Shown here in pieces: positions 13,680 to 27,102 of a stretch of 64,000 nt of DNA. Position 1 is the first letter of the stretch; each line of letters begins with the position of its first letter. The translations under genes were made by a program, and so were the position numbers. Source of the DNA: Gracilariopsis chorda. Its lineage: Eukaryota; Rhodophyta; Florideophyceae; Gracilariales; Gracilariaceae. The stretch lies in NCBI GenBank assembly GCA_003194525.1, contig NBIV01000031.1, forward strand, positions 186,001 to 250,000, written 5' to 3'. Below the pieces are notes generated by a model that saw only the letters and a list, made by a program, of their open reading frames with translations, did no database searches and had not been told where the DNA came from.

Positions 13680-15562
13680 TTATCTTGACGACGGCCCCGC
13701 ATCAGAGTGACTGGTTGACTCAGGGTAGTTCGCTGCGGCGAGAGCCAGGACCTGTCCGACATCTACCATGTCCGGAGGTACCGGGATTCCAAAGTGTTGG
13801 AGGTTCTCGCGTAACGCAATGACGTGAGGGTCCGTTACAACTCTAAGTCACTCGTCCGCTAGAGGTTGCGACCCACTCATCTGAGTTACGAAGCCCCACG
13901 CCTCCTGAGCACCCAATTGGTTGGACGCACCAGCGCTGCTCGGAACACCCGAATGCATGACTGGTCCATGGTAGGCCGCAACTCTCGTTGACCTTGTCAT
14001 CCATCCTCGGATCATCGAATTTGACCGAGGGCACATAATCGTCATGAAATACGAATCCTGTCGGATGAATCGCTGGTATGGTCCGAAGAAGACTGCGTTG
14101 CTCGAATACATGAGCACAGGACACCGTTGCACCCAAATATGGGTCGTAATAGACGAATTCCCCAACAGTAGGATGCGGACGACCTGGAGATTTTTCACGA
14201 GCATTTCATGGACCCTGACCACGGATATCTCACGGGACCGTATCCCAGATGAACTGGTCGATGAAGTCCACGATATATAAGACTTCTTCCAAGTTGCTTT
14301 GGAATCCCACTTGGATTAAAAGGTCGATCTGTTTAATGATGTTCCTTACCATCGGCATTATGAACCGAAGACGGTAGTTGTCACATGATTTTCAGAGAGT
14401 GAAAACCGCTATGCGGGTAGGCCACTCTGCGGCAATAAGTGACCAATAACCGGATTTCGGATTATAAATGATGTGGGAACTTATACAACTTAAACAGGGA
14501 GGAAGGTCCGGCAAACACTCCTTTGGTACATCAACCTGACGCCAACACATTGGTAACGCTGCAAAGCGACCCCTCAACGTTTGCAATATATAGCATTCGG
14601 TTTCGATATTGGTGTATGGAATCAAATGAACATGTCGGAAACGTGCCTTGCCCCCAAACCGAATCTTCTCGGGGAACGCTGTTTGCGTTTCAGAACTTCG
14701 GAATAACCGATACTCCACAGGGATGATGGGCGGCCCAACAGAGCATATAGGAGTCAATGGTTACCTGTGTTTCGGTTTCGAGTTGTGTCGTGTCGAACTG
14801 GGCCAGTTTATCCACATAGGATACTTCGCCATAGGTACGATATCTCGATAAGTTGAAGTCGTATTCACTGGGAATCAGATGTTGAGTTGGAGTACGCATG
14901 AGCTGTTTACACGCGAGCTGCATCAGTTATTTTCGGGCCCTATCCAGGTTCTCTCCACAGCGGAGGTCTACCCTTAAAAGTTTGGGATCCAACGCAATGC
15001 GTGCCCGCCAATCGCGTGAAGTGACCACGTCAAGTGGAAGCCCACGAGAGAGATTGCAGTCGTGTGCGTAGGACTGGATCAGTGGCTGGTTAAAAACCTG
15101 GGATAGGTGAAACCAAGGAGTGCGAGCATAGATCGAAGGATTCTGTAACAGATCCCGTGCTTCGAGGGTTACCCTGTGGACCCACCCGAGTTAGTTTATG
15201 ACAACCGAAGTACCTTTAGAATACTGCCACGCGCGGAAGTGCACCGGAAAAGTTATCGGAGCGTTACCCTGAGGCAGCGTAGGCGTAGGAAACCAGCTCA
15301 GTCCGGAGAATGAAGGAGCTATACTCCCAGACTGGGAAGTACCCTCTGCGGGGTTGTGTTGGTGGAGATTTTCTGAATTTATTACCGAAGATGAAGTATC
15401 GGTTTCGATGTTGTTAGTATTCGTTCGTTGCATTATGCGTTGAACCCGATAAAGGTCGGTATCATTCATAAGAATTTGGATGCTTTGTACAAGTTTTCGT
15501 CTTCGGGTCACTCGCTTTCGTTGCAATATTTCTTGGTCTAAGTAGGGGGATGCGTAGCGCAA
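13680..15562 (-). other. Antisense reading frame of the retroelement, old copy, broken
   Basis: Fossil of a protein-coding frame on the strand opposite to this element's gag-pol. Several separate segments match the antisense frame of the second copy (17.7-19.4 kb, + strand) at protein level: TDPHVIALRENLQHFG against TDPQVAVVRQFLAGVG; GIPVPPDMVDVGQVLAL against GVPVPDTVTTLAQLQAL; RYRTYGEVSY against YYRAYGEASY; DLPPCLSCIS against ELPPCLTYVY. It is broken in many places. The function is unknown, and no known domain was recognised. Confidence 0.6.
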
Positions 15563-16491
15563 TGCGTGCGCGCATACCCTCTAAGCAAGGTGGATCATGA
15601 ATGATTCAATACCGACATGGCAACGGTTCAACTCAGGTATGAGTGGACCCTCGGAAATATTGGGTGAAATTTGATATGAATTTTAAGTGGTATGTTTGAA
15701 TCCTTCGTGGGTGATTTCTGTGATATCTGGAACAGATGAAAGCGTGGCTGGCATACGGATATTCTTCATGGTTGGCATGATTCAGACCTGTCGTGTTGTG
15801 CCATGGCCGGCAGTGCCACCAAGTGACACAAGTGTGTGTAGTGTAACACAAGTGTGTGGAACACAAGAGTGGAACTATACAGTAGTAGCATTCTTAGTTT
15901 ATTGTGATCCAACACTACTTAAGGGTGGACGGCCTTGCCATTTCAACCTAAAGTAAAGACAAGCTGTAAATAGGCTCTGATTTTATCGCCTGTGCGGAGT
16001 GAGCAACTCCTGCCAGGGTTGCACCCCGTTCATTCTCGTTATACTCATACAAAAAGGGTCACCAAGGACAACTGATCTGTCTAACCCCGTTTATTTGACC
16101 AGTTTTCATTATTATTACAGTTTTTGTTACTTTCTATTGTGGGAAAAGATAGCAGTATGACTCAGTATTGAGTTTTCCCGTGCTGTCTAAACAAGCAACA
16201 CCCCCCACCGCCGGGTCTCTTTCGGCTTTCCACAGAACCCACCGAGTTGTACCTTCCCTTTTGATTTCTCCCGTTTCCCTTTTCGCTTTCTGGATTCTCC
16301 GTGGACCGGAAAACCACTCAATCGGATCTGCACACTACGTTGATCAGCTGGTATCCCGATTCTCGGTATCAAAACCGTCTATATATCTGGAAGCCAGCTT
16401 GCATTTTCACTTGAGTACCGTGTGGTACGGAAAACCCTGCCGCTGCCCTACCTCACAAAAGAGCAGTGCTGCGAACAACTTGGGAGGAGTT
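13680..16491 (+). mobile_element. Ty3/gypsy chromovirus-type retroelement, old copy, right part
   Basis: Continuation of the old + strand copy after the Helitron. About 13680-15562 holds the family's antisense reading frame (see its own entry). The stretch 15.6-16.49 kb has no gene-like text and is where this copy's 3' LTR should lie. I could not define LTR ends there, and it does not visibly match the LTRs of the neighbouring copy. It includes the CA-rich words ACACAAGTGTGTG repeated near 15827-15860. The next element begins directly at 16492. Confidence 0.6.
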
Positions 16492-17420
16492 TGTGGTGCA
16501 ATACCATCTGCAGAAAGGATCCCGCGACAGTGGCAAAGTCACCCCAGGTGTCCGAGCCTTGCTCCCTTGGTGAGGGTGGCGCAGAGGTAGAGCCCTCCGA
16601 ATGTGACCGAAACGAGTAGGATATAGGGGCGAACGGTCACTTCTCGCACAGCGCAGGGAGGTGTGGGAATAATCGGATCTAGCGCTCGACGGACAGTCGC
16701 TTAGTGTCCAACCCTGCGTGGCCAGTGATCTGGTAGAATCCGCTGTATTCCGCGGGGCGGCGAGTGGAACAACCACGAATGAGGGAACCATCCGTGTAAC
16801 GGTATCCTCTAGGACAAAGAAATGAGGGGTGGGGAACGAGCCGCACGGCGGGCGCAGACTCGTGACGAGCAATAAATATCCCGAGACGTCGGGGCCAAAC
16901 CTGGACACACGGTGGAGTAGAAACCGTCCGTATGACGGTAAAAAGAGAAACAACAAACGAAAACAGATGATAGTCCGTAAATAACGCTGATATCACTACT
17001 TGAAGCGCAGGGGGATGGCGGAGCCGGATCGGTAGCAGCACTCCCCTAGATTGGGGTCGTAGCTGAATACCAACTGTCAAAGTCAGAGCCAAGACCTTTG
17101 TTAAGGTTTACTTCCGTCGGGTGGCGGCGAGTGCTGCCACTTAAGTACGGCCACTGTAGTGTGGACTACCATCTAAAAATAACTAACTGCCACGGGTGCA
17201 CCGGGCCTGACATCCACGCGTGCATGGTGGCCCACTTGGCATGAGCCACCCGCTCAGGCGGTGTGCACTATACGTGTTACCCACAAGTACCCCCTTCGTA
17301 GGGGCGCCTCCAATATAATGAGTTAGCCCAACACACCTCATGTATTCCGTATCCCAACGGGTAACCATGCATCCTATATGAAGAGCGATTTGAATCCCTC
17401 TACCTCCAGAGACAATTGCA
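16492..17420 (-). repeat. LTR (3') of the second retroelement copy
   Basis: Long direct repeat of about 929 bp matching 27103-28037. It begins TGTGGTGCAATACCA and ends CAATTGCA on the + strand, so it has the usual TG...CA ends. By eye about nine bases in ten are identical over the first 350 bases. Confidence 0.85.
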
Positions 17421-17696
17421 CCACATATCCCCCTCCTGAGATGAAAACACCGGAAAAGCTTCGGCGACTTCCATCCCAAGATGGCCATAAATAATCGAGA
17501 AGAATCGGGCGATGCAACCGAATCACCGGAGAGCCAACCCGAACTCGCGCTTTTTGCTTACCATTCCCTTCCACGCCATCCAACTACGGCTGCGATGAGC
17601 TCCAACAAACCACCAACCAACCCGTCATCGGGCCGTTCCTCTCTGTGAATCCCGCTGTATCCGAGGCGCACTCCGACTGCTCAGCTGTATGTCCCC

Positions 17697-19396
17697 GTGC
17701 AGTGGCGGTTTCTTTCGGCTCCCTTGCCACCTCCGCTCGCGACGCCTCCACCATCGGTGGCCCCGAGTGATGACATCCCCGCAGGTGCGGGTCAACCAAA
17801 CCAACCGTCCTTCCGCGATTGGAGCGACGCACCTGGCGCGTCGATGTCTGGCGCTTCCAGCGGATGGCCAACGTATGGCGCTTTGCGCATCCGGACTCCG
17901 GCGATACATTCCGAGTGGTTCGCTTGGGCTCCTTGGTTGGATCGCGAGGCCGTTCGGGACATTCCGCTCATCGATTCGTACGCAGTGGACACCATCCTAC
18001 CCGGTAGGCTACCGGTGAGCGTTGTCCGGTCGTGGGACTGGTTGGCGCACGGGGCACTCCCCAAGTCACTACTGTGGTGGGCGTCAAACGAAACCGAACA
18101 TCGGGCGAGAGGTGAGTTGGCCCGATTGGGCTATCGCTGATACCTTCGGTTGGCAAACGACGTTCGCGTCCCGTCGAGTTAGGGTTCGACGTTGCGTATT
18201 ACCGTGCTTACGGAGAAGCGTCCTACGGAGTCCGTGTATACGGGTTAATACCAGAGTTGGACGAGTACTCTGAAAGCGTTCAGCCATACCAGGACCTGGT
18301 TCTCTGGACAGAACCGATTCTCTGGGCTGAGTTCCGGTACCTCCGCAAGAGTTCACGCGGTGAGTTCCTCGAGATGGTCCACTTTGAGCGGAAGCAACGT
18401 TCCCGACGGATGCTCCTGGTACCATACCAGCACATCGGGATCGAACGCCTCTCTTCGAGGGCCTGCATTCGATGCATTCCGCTGCCGGGGCTTTTGGCCT
18501 GCGGTGGAAGTCCCTAGAGGGTGCAACGTTGAGTTGCCTCCGTGTCTCACGTACGTGTACTCACGGTTCTTGCAAAATCCGCCTCGCGGTCTGTGGAGTT
18601 TCTAGCGACGGAGTGGACCGTCCAGATTGCAGCTTTCCTCCTGTGGGAAGTATACGACAAGTACTGGATCTAGTTCATTCCAGAGTTGCTCCGCCATTCC
18701 ATTCGCGATTTGGGTCTCTTCGAGGTACTCAGTTCCGAGCGTAATGCGCGAGAAGCCACCGGGCTGGTGGAGGTGATCGACCAGGTCGACTGGGAAACTG
18801 TACCAGCAACTCAACGGTTGGAAGGGATCCGCCGTCGTTGGGATAAATCTCCCGAACGGAATGTCGCTGCGCGCGATTTCGTATACTTCGAATCGTGGGA
18901 ACGGGGGCAGATATCCGCTAGCGAGGCGGCTGAGCGGCGCCGTGTGGAACAGATTATCCCCGATGATGATCCAAGGGGCTTCGTGTTCGTCGATGAAGAC
19001 GATGGTGGCGATGAACACGAGGAAACCGCTGAAGCGTTGTCATCGATGTCGGATCGCTACGGTGGAGTCGAGGAGATCGACATCACCGACAATGTTGGGG
19101 CATCAAGTGGTGCTGGTGACATTCCCTCGGGTGAGGACGATGCTCCGATGGCTCCGCCTTCCACGGTGGTAGGGGGTGCGAACAACAATAGCACCGATCC
19201 GCAGGTTGCGGTAGTCCGCCAATTCCTCGCTGGAGTTGGTGTACCCGTACCAGATACGGTAACCACACTTGCACAGTTGCAAGCGCTCGCCCCTCCGAAT
19301 ACATTCGGGGAGGAAGTGGCAGTGGTAACTCTGGTGGTTACTTCTCCGGGATGGGAGGAAATCTCCCCTAAGATGGGGTCTAGACTCGTGTGGTAG
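17697..19396 (+). other. Antisense reading frame of the second retroelement copy, broken
   Basis: Lies between the chromodomain end of pol and the 3' LTR, on the strand opposite to gag-pol. The longest open stretches are 17697-18140, 18257-18517 and 18686-19396. The N-terminal part is rich in tryptophan and hydrophobic residues (WAPWLDREAVRDIPLIDSY). The C-terminal part is acidic and then Gly/Ser/Pro-rich (DEDDGGDEHEETAEA). Segments match the - strand frame at 13.7-15.6 kb in the older copy, which argues that it was once under selection as protein. A few breaks. Extra antisense frames are known in some other Ty3/gypsy lineages; I cannot tell whether this one is related to them. Confidence 0.6.
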
Positions 19397-22300
19397 TCCC
19401 ATGATAGTGTGGGTGCAACCTGTAAATAGGTGGTAAACTTCTCCGGCAGTCGCCAGTTTGGCATGCTTCTTCTTCTCTTCCTTCCTTCTTCTTCTTTCTT
19501 CTTCACTCCGCCACGGGGCGGGCTTTCCGCAATAAGCGGTATGTCTCTCCGAAATTAGCGGGTTGCGCTCAATAATGTGGATATCACTCCATAGAGGGTG
19601 TGGGTGGTCAACCCACTTGGGCATTGTCCAGTGTAGCTGGTATCGGGGTCCGCGTCCTGCGGTGGTACTTCAAGACCTTCTAGCGTGGAAGGTGCTTGAT
19701 CGGTTCGGGTGTATCTTCGTTTGGAGGGTATCCACACCAACCGACTCGGTAAACCAATTCACCATTGAAATCGTAACCATGGCTCACAATGGTGTCAATG
19801 ACAAACTTTTTGTCGTGTACTTCCCGCTAGATGGGCGGTACGCGGATTTCCTCGCCGGACGGTTCCGTTCCGCTGTGATTGCAGTCGGCTGTAACTGCCT
19901 TCTCCCGCTTCGGCGGTAGCGCGTCCTGTACTCCGGGTGGTTCCCGTGAGTGAGGCCACAGTGCCTTGGAGGTGGTTGTGGTGCGCTCTCTTGGTGCTAC
20001 GGCCGAATGCTTCGGTTCCTCCACCTCAGAGTGGTTTCCCTGGGTCTTCCAGTCGTCCCGTACTGCGATTTTCTTCGGCTTCGAGGGGTGTTTCCGTGTC
20101 GGCAGAGGAGCTTCTGCGTCGCGCGCACTCATGGTGCGCTGCACGGTCACGTGCCGTGGCGGCGGTTTGCCATTTGTTGCCGGGGGTGCACTGTCAGGCT
20201 CCATGTCGCCGTGGGACGGGCTGCTAATTTCGGAATTTTCAATTTCAAAGGGCGGCGGTTTTGCGACGGGGCCACGCGCTGCGCGTGTGATTTATGGCTC
20301 CTGTGGAGGTGGTTACCCTACGGGGGGTGACACTTGGCGCTCTGTTGGCGCGTCTAGGTGACTTGGTGAATCTCCACTCTCCGTGGCGCGTGTGGGCTCT
20401 CCGTTATCACGGCTCCTGTCCCTCTTCTCGACAGTGTCGTGAACGACTTCATTAGAGGATCTCAGATCTGGGTCAGCAGTCACAGAGCGTTCTCGGGTGC
20501 TCTGCCCTTCTCTTGCCGCGATCAAGATGGTTCTCTTGACTTCCTTCCACGTTTGCAGTACGTCTCCCGCCTGCGCGGGCATCCTGCTAACATTCTTCTT
20601 CTCTGTTTCCGCCGTTTGCGGTTGTGCTCCCCGCGATGGGGTAACCGGTGAATCGGTTTGCGACGGCGAAAGACTGGAAGGTGTAGCGGTCCTCTCCCCC
20701 TCCTTTGCCGGAGCGACGGGGTGAGAGGCAAGAATCCTTGTGAGCGGGGCGATGCACGTGTGGATGTGGGACAGTGTCGGGCGTGCCGTATTATGTTCCA
20801 ACGCGGTCGGCAAGTCAGCGCTGACACGTTCCGGGTGGGGTAGAACAGTAGGGTGGGTAGTTTCCTCCTCCGTGGTGGGGGTTTCCGTGTCGACGGGTGT
20901 GTCCTGTGCTGGAAGTTCCCCGGTATCAGCGTTAGCTGGCCTCAGCGCGAGGACGACGCAGTCACGCTAGATGCATTCGTGCTGTCCATTGATATCAAGG
21001 ACGACCGTCGTGTCGGTAGTAGAAAAAATCCTATATGGGCCCTCCCCAATTGGAGATAGCTTGTGCCGCTTCTCCTTTTCGGGGTTGTAATATTCCTTGC
21101 GGAGGAAGAGATAAGAGTTCTCTCCAAACTTCGGGGTTCTGTCCACTCGGGCATCGAAATTCCGCTTGTAAGCGGCTTGCGCTTTTGACATAGCGTTCCG
21201 TACAACGAGTAAGATCTTGGTTAGCCACGCTTTCCAAGCCTCCCTGTTGTACCGGGGTGACGGGAACTTATCCAATGTAGGTTGGGGTTCAATTGCCACT
21301 GGTGGTGGGGTACGCAACAGTACCAGTTCAAATGGAGCGATTCCGGTGACCCGGTGAACCTGCGTATTGTAGGCCTAGGGTTCCGCGTCGGTGTACAGAT
21401 CCCAATCAATGGGGTGTTCTGCAACGAACTTTCTGAGGGCGTTAAGCATTGTGCGGTTGAAGCGCTCCATCTGCCCGTTAGCTTGCAGTTGGTAGGTGGT
21501 GGTAAACCAGTTCTTGATGTCATGAATGCGATATACGTCCTGGAAAAACCTCGCTGAGAACTGCGATCCATTATCCGATAACAAGTCAATCGGTGGTCCA
21601 TAGGCGAAAACCGAACGGTTAACAGAAGCCTTCGCGACGGAGGTAGCTGAAACCTTTGACAAAAGAACCGTCCGCACAAGTTTCGAGAAGCGATCAGTAA
21701 TATCCAGCAAGTAGCGGTTGGCCCGAGGGGCTTGGACAAATTCGCCCAAGATGTCGATTGCGACAAATTCAAGAGGACCCCTTGTGGGGAATAGAACCAA
21801 CCTTCTGGAAAAATTCCACAACTTGACGAGGTTCTTCGCACACGCCGAGCAACCTCGGATGGTAGCATAATCGTCTACAGCCATGGCTGGGCAGTACAAA
21901 TCCTTGCGTAAGGTGTAGTACAGCTTTCTCCCACCTGGATGGGCGGATACCTTCGCATAATGCGAGAGATTCAGAACTCCAGACTGCAGCGAGTGAAGTA
22001 CCACGATCTGTGGGCGATCTCCGAATGTTCGGAAGAGATAGCCTTGGTCATTCGTGGCAGAGGATAAGGTAGCTCCTCCGTTTACAAGGGTGCGAATCTG
22101 CGTGCACAGCGGGTCTGAGTGTTGTTCCCGGACCACTTCTTCCGGAGTAATCGGTACTAAATAACCGGGTACGGGCTTTTCAGACGATGCAGCCAGAATG
22201 GCATCGAAGATGTCGTACTCCTCCGAGTCTGAATCGATGTCATCCTCTTCTTCTTCCGAAAGGAAGCAAGGTATCTCCAGGGCATCTACTGGTTCGGCTT

Positions 22301-25300
22301 CCGCGGCTGTTGGCAAGCGGGAAAGTGCGTCGGCCTGAACGTTCAGGGTACCCTTCTTGTATCTGAGTTTGAAGTCAAACTCTGATAGCCGGAGTCTCCA
22401 CTGCATCAAGCTGCCAGATGGCTCTGCAATCGAGAGGAGCCAACACAAGGCCGAGTGATCAGTGTGCACAGTGAATTGATTTCCCATAAGGTATGGGCGA
22501 GGGGTTTGTAAGGCCCAAACTACGGCCAGACATTCCTTCTCGGGCACCGAGTAGTTTCTCTCGTGAACATTGAGGCTCCATGACCGATAACCGATTGTTA
22601 AGGGCTCTTCACCCTCTGTGGTGTGGAACAATGCGCATCAAATCTGGACGTTGCTTGCGTCCGTGTCCACGGAATACGGTAAACTGAGTTTCGGTAGTGA
22701 CAGTATCGGTGGCGACGTCACGGCATCCACGAGGGATGGAAACGTCTTCGCTTTAAGGTCATCAGATGGTTCCAGATTGACTGGTTGTCCTTTCCGAAGG
22801 AGTCTGTTGAGAGGGGCTGCAATATCCGCGAAATGCGGGATGAAACGGCCGTAGAAGTTGCACAAACTGGGAAGTGATTGGAGTTCCGTTTGTGTTGTCG
22901 GGTGCTTGGCCTCCTTGAGAGATTTGACTCGCACCTTGTCAACCAATAACCGTCCCGGACGAATATCATGACCGAGATATTTCATCGTGTCAGTGAGGAA
23001 CTCGCACATCTTAAGTTTGAGAGTTATGCCGGAATCACGTAGGACTCGCATTACATCCCTGACATGGCTTAGGTGCTCATCCAGGTTACTGGAGAAAATG
23101 ATGATGTCATCCAGGTACACCAGGCAAGTCTTACACTTGAAGCGGGCTAACAAGATGTCCACCGCTCGTTGGAAAGTAGCAGGTGCGTTCGTGAGGTCAA
23201 ATGGCATCTGTTTGAAACAGTAGAGGCCCTGATGGCAAACGAAAGCCGTTTTGCCACGGTCTTCCTCCCTGACTGGGACCTGCCAATACCCCCAATTTGC
23301 CTCAAGGGTTGTGAGCACTTTTGCACTTCCAAGCGAGTCAATAAATTCGTCCACCCGCGGCATGGGGTACACGTCTTTGACGGTAGCCGCATTGAGTTTG
23401 CGGTAATCAATGCAAAACTGGCAGGAACTATCAGCTTTGGGAGCAACAACTACTGGCGAAGCCCAAGGGGATTGAGCCTGCTCGACTACGCCTGCGCGTA
23501 GCATCTTCTCAACTTGAGAATTTTCTTTTTCCTGAGCTGTCAGACCTGCCCTGTAAGGGTTCTATGAGATCGGCTGGGTGTCCGGGAGTAAGTCAATCCG
23601 ATGTTCGGTGATCCCAATTTCCCAAGGGAACCGTCCCACATAGACGTGAATTCACGGAACACATCCCGTAATTGATCAAGGGGAGACTCTGGGACATGAC
23701 TGAAGTCCAGAGACTCGACCTTCTCAACAGGATCCTTCTTCTCTCTTCCTGGTGATTCCAGTCCTTCTCCCGACGTGGACGGTGTCTCCGCTTCCAAGTT
23801 CTTTGGCAATTAAATATTTTCCGAGTCTATCGGCTTGGTGACAACCGAGCTCGCTTCGGTTTCCTTCTCCCCCCTCCTTAGCTTCATCGATCCAGAAAAC
23901 TTTGGCGGCCAGTACCTCCGTAGGTATGATTGCCACTGGATGTGGAATTACAGAGCCAATGACTTGGTTCTTGACCAACCACTGTTAGCTAGTGCTAAAA
24001 TTGGCCACTACCACCTCAAAAGGCTTCTCGGATTCTACGAGTACGATTCCGTTCGCTAAGGCGAGATGCTTTGCCTCATATAACGAGGGTAACGGTTGGA
24101 CCGTTTGCATGCCGTGTGTAGCGGATGAAATAGTAACCCAGGTTTGTGATTCTGGGGGAATGCAAATAGACCGAGCCACTCGGAGCTTTGTGGAGGGGCG
24201 AGCCTCCTCCAACGGTTGTTGGGCAACCGGCATGGGGACCTGCTTCTTGAACGCCCTCAGGAGCGGCTTCCGAACAATCGGCAGTGTCGTCCCGTCTATC
24301 AGCTCCACGGTTTTGTCACGTGGTCGAATGGCTCCGACGAAGCGATCGCAAAAGTCGGCTCCGAGGATTATCGGTGCAGCCAGTTGTTTTCAGACGAAAA
24401 ACTGCGACTGGGTAACGCAGCAACCCAGCCTCACGACGAGGTCGATTGTTCCCACGATTGAAAGGGGGTTGTTGTTTGCATCAGCAATACCCGTCGGCGG
24501 TGCCGAGAGAATCTGAGCCTGTAACCGCGGGGGTAGAAGAGACTGAACCAAAAAAATGGGACCGGCACCCGTTTCGAGAACGGACAACTGTCGGACCATG
24601 TATTGGTTTGAAATACCCAGGTCGGCGTAAACTTTATAGTTTCGTCTCGCCATTACCAGGACCCTTTCCGGAGTACGGAGATTTTTTTCGGCCGTACCCA
24701 CGGGCGACGGAGAACAGCTATATGTTCCGAGTCCACGTCTGTTGTGGCCATTTTCCGTGTCAGGATTTTGACCGGGGAGCGAGGCTTTACAGCCTCCAGT
24801 GCCTCCGACCTCGACGTCGAGAGCGCCTCTCTTGGATTGGAGGCTCGCATACTCAGTTTTTCTGAGCCTCACCGCTACCTTGCGGGTTCATTGAACCAGC
24901 GACAGCTGCAGTGCTTCCACCTTGAGGAGGCTGGGTTCCCGCGTCCTGAGACTGGAAGTCTGCTAAATTTCGGGAAAACCCGACCTCGCGCGTAAGTAAG
25001 CTGAGGCGGGTACCCTCTCCTTTTCGGCGGGGGTCAAGGCTTCGTAATTTACGATCACCTTTGCCATATCCCTCATTGGAAGGTAGCAGTTGGTGGACAC
25101 ATGCCCTGGCTTGTAAAACAGATGGCAGATGATGTGTCTGAGTTGGTCCGCTATATGCAGTCGGCGGTCCTGTCGTGGAGGATAGGGGTCTTTCCCAACT
25201 TGTCGTTGGCTTCGTATTCCACTGGAGTACGGCACCGGCAAGGCCGGAACATGATTTTCAGCATACATTGCGGGATCCACGTCCTCAGTAGATGGTTCCG

Positions 25301-27102
25301 TTGTCGACGGTAGCTCCAATTTTGGCACTGACGGGTTGCTTTGCAGCAGATGCATGTTGTCGCACATCCCGTGATCCGTTCCTCTCGTCAGAGGCGGCGA
25401 CGGTACCTGTATTGCCTCCAGGTGGAGGACTTTGCTCAACCGATGCTTCGTTCCCTTACGAGCTCGGAGTGCATCGACCTTGGCTTGGGCGAACTGCACT
25501 AGTTCCAAGTAGGGGATTCTCCGTCGATCCTCGCGGTGACGGGTAACCAGTGTCCTAATCGTAGGGTCGAGCCCATCCCCAAACATGGGACACCTCTCCA
25601 GCGCGGAGTAAACCTTACCACAACGGTAGAATGCCTTGTTCAAACACGTGGAGTGAGCGGTTTCAGACTCCTCCGACTTCTGTCGGGTATCCCGCAAAGC
25701 AAGGATAGCGGACTGAATAGCATTTCCTGTTGCATAAGACCTCAGAAGATACTGCACGGCTTCTGGCCAGCAGGTAACTCTTCCTTCGGAGGCTCTCGAG
25801 GACCCGCGAACCTGCTTGAACTGGTCCTCCGCCATTCCTCTCAGAAAGTAGGGTAAGGCGATATAGGCCTGAGCCTCGCTCATCCCGAGTATATCGGCTT
25901 ACTCAACAAAGCGGGCAAGGAAATCCCAGATAAGGATTGGGTCCTCTCCAGTGAACTGGTGTTTGCTACGCATGAGCTCGAACCGTTTGATACAATCCTT
26001 CACACGGCCAGTTCCTCGAGGGGTTCTCTCCATACTGGAGTCCTCCAACCGATAATATCGGTACGACAGCAGTTTCCGATACAAAAGATTCGTCGGCTTC
26101 AACTCCTTGAGTCCAAGGTCCTTCCGTCCTTTCTCACGGGTACGCACGGCGCCATGCGTGGCTTCCGTGTACTTCGACCGCGATGCGCGGGAACGTTGGT
26201 TCACCTCAGCATCGGATGAAGAGGAGGAAGAACCGCGATTGCAGACGTCGGACTCGAAAGATGACGAAAATGACAAATCTTCTTCCATCTTGACCTTCTT
26301 CCAACTGTGGCGGTCCGTCACGCGGTGCGACTTTCGAGATCCCTCGGAAACTGGGGCACCCAGTGGTACTGCATCATGGATGATGGTTTGCTCCACCGTT
26401 TCCAAACGGGCTGCCAGGCGATTTAGACGTTCGGACACCTCTTGAAAGAGGGTACCCGAAACCTTTCGGCCTTCGATAACCGTGTTAACGTCGGCTCGTA
26501 AAACACGGACGTCGTTCGAAACGTCCCGAACATCGGCATCATCGAAACGAGTTCGGAGTTTCGTTATATCCTGAATCAGGTTCACCTGCGAGGACTGCAG
26601 AATCCTCACTTGTGCCTCTAAGTCACGGAGGGTAAACTCGTCGGACCTCAACGACATGCCTTCAGCCGCTGCCAGATCGGGATCAGCCGGTCCTTGATCT
26701 TCGGGAACCTCGTTCACAGAACGGGGACCCCTGGAAGCCGGAACTGGATCATCATTTCCCGGCATGGTCAGGGCGTCCCGTGACAATGGCAGTAAGCTCT
26801 AAGGCAAAGCGGTAGAACCGGGAGGGCCGGATGAACCGGGCACGGTACCAGTTATGGAACGTCCTGTATTCGGTGGGCTGGGCATTGTTCAACGATAGTG
26901 GCCGGACCAAGTAGATTAACCAATTGTAGCTTCCGAAGATTCGGGCGAAAAGTAAATGAATACCGTTAAAGCGGATACTTCCAAACTGCTGAGAACCAGA
27001 CAAACCGATCTCACGTTCGGACAAAAAGCAACACGATTCACACTTCCCTCCACCATCCGCGAAAGTGCGGTCGTAGGACTCCGATTCTAAGTCGGGAGAC
27101 CA

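Noticed and set aside
15780-16490. Possible 3' LTR of the old retroelement copy
   Set aside because: The position is as expected, but no matching second LTR is in the window and no clear ends could be set, so it is not listed as an LTR.
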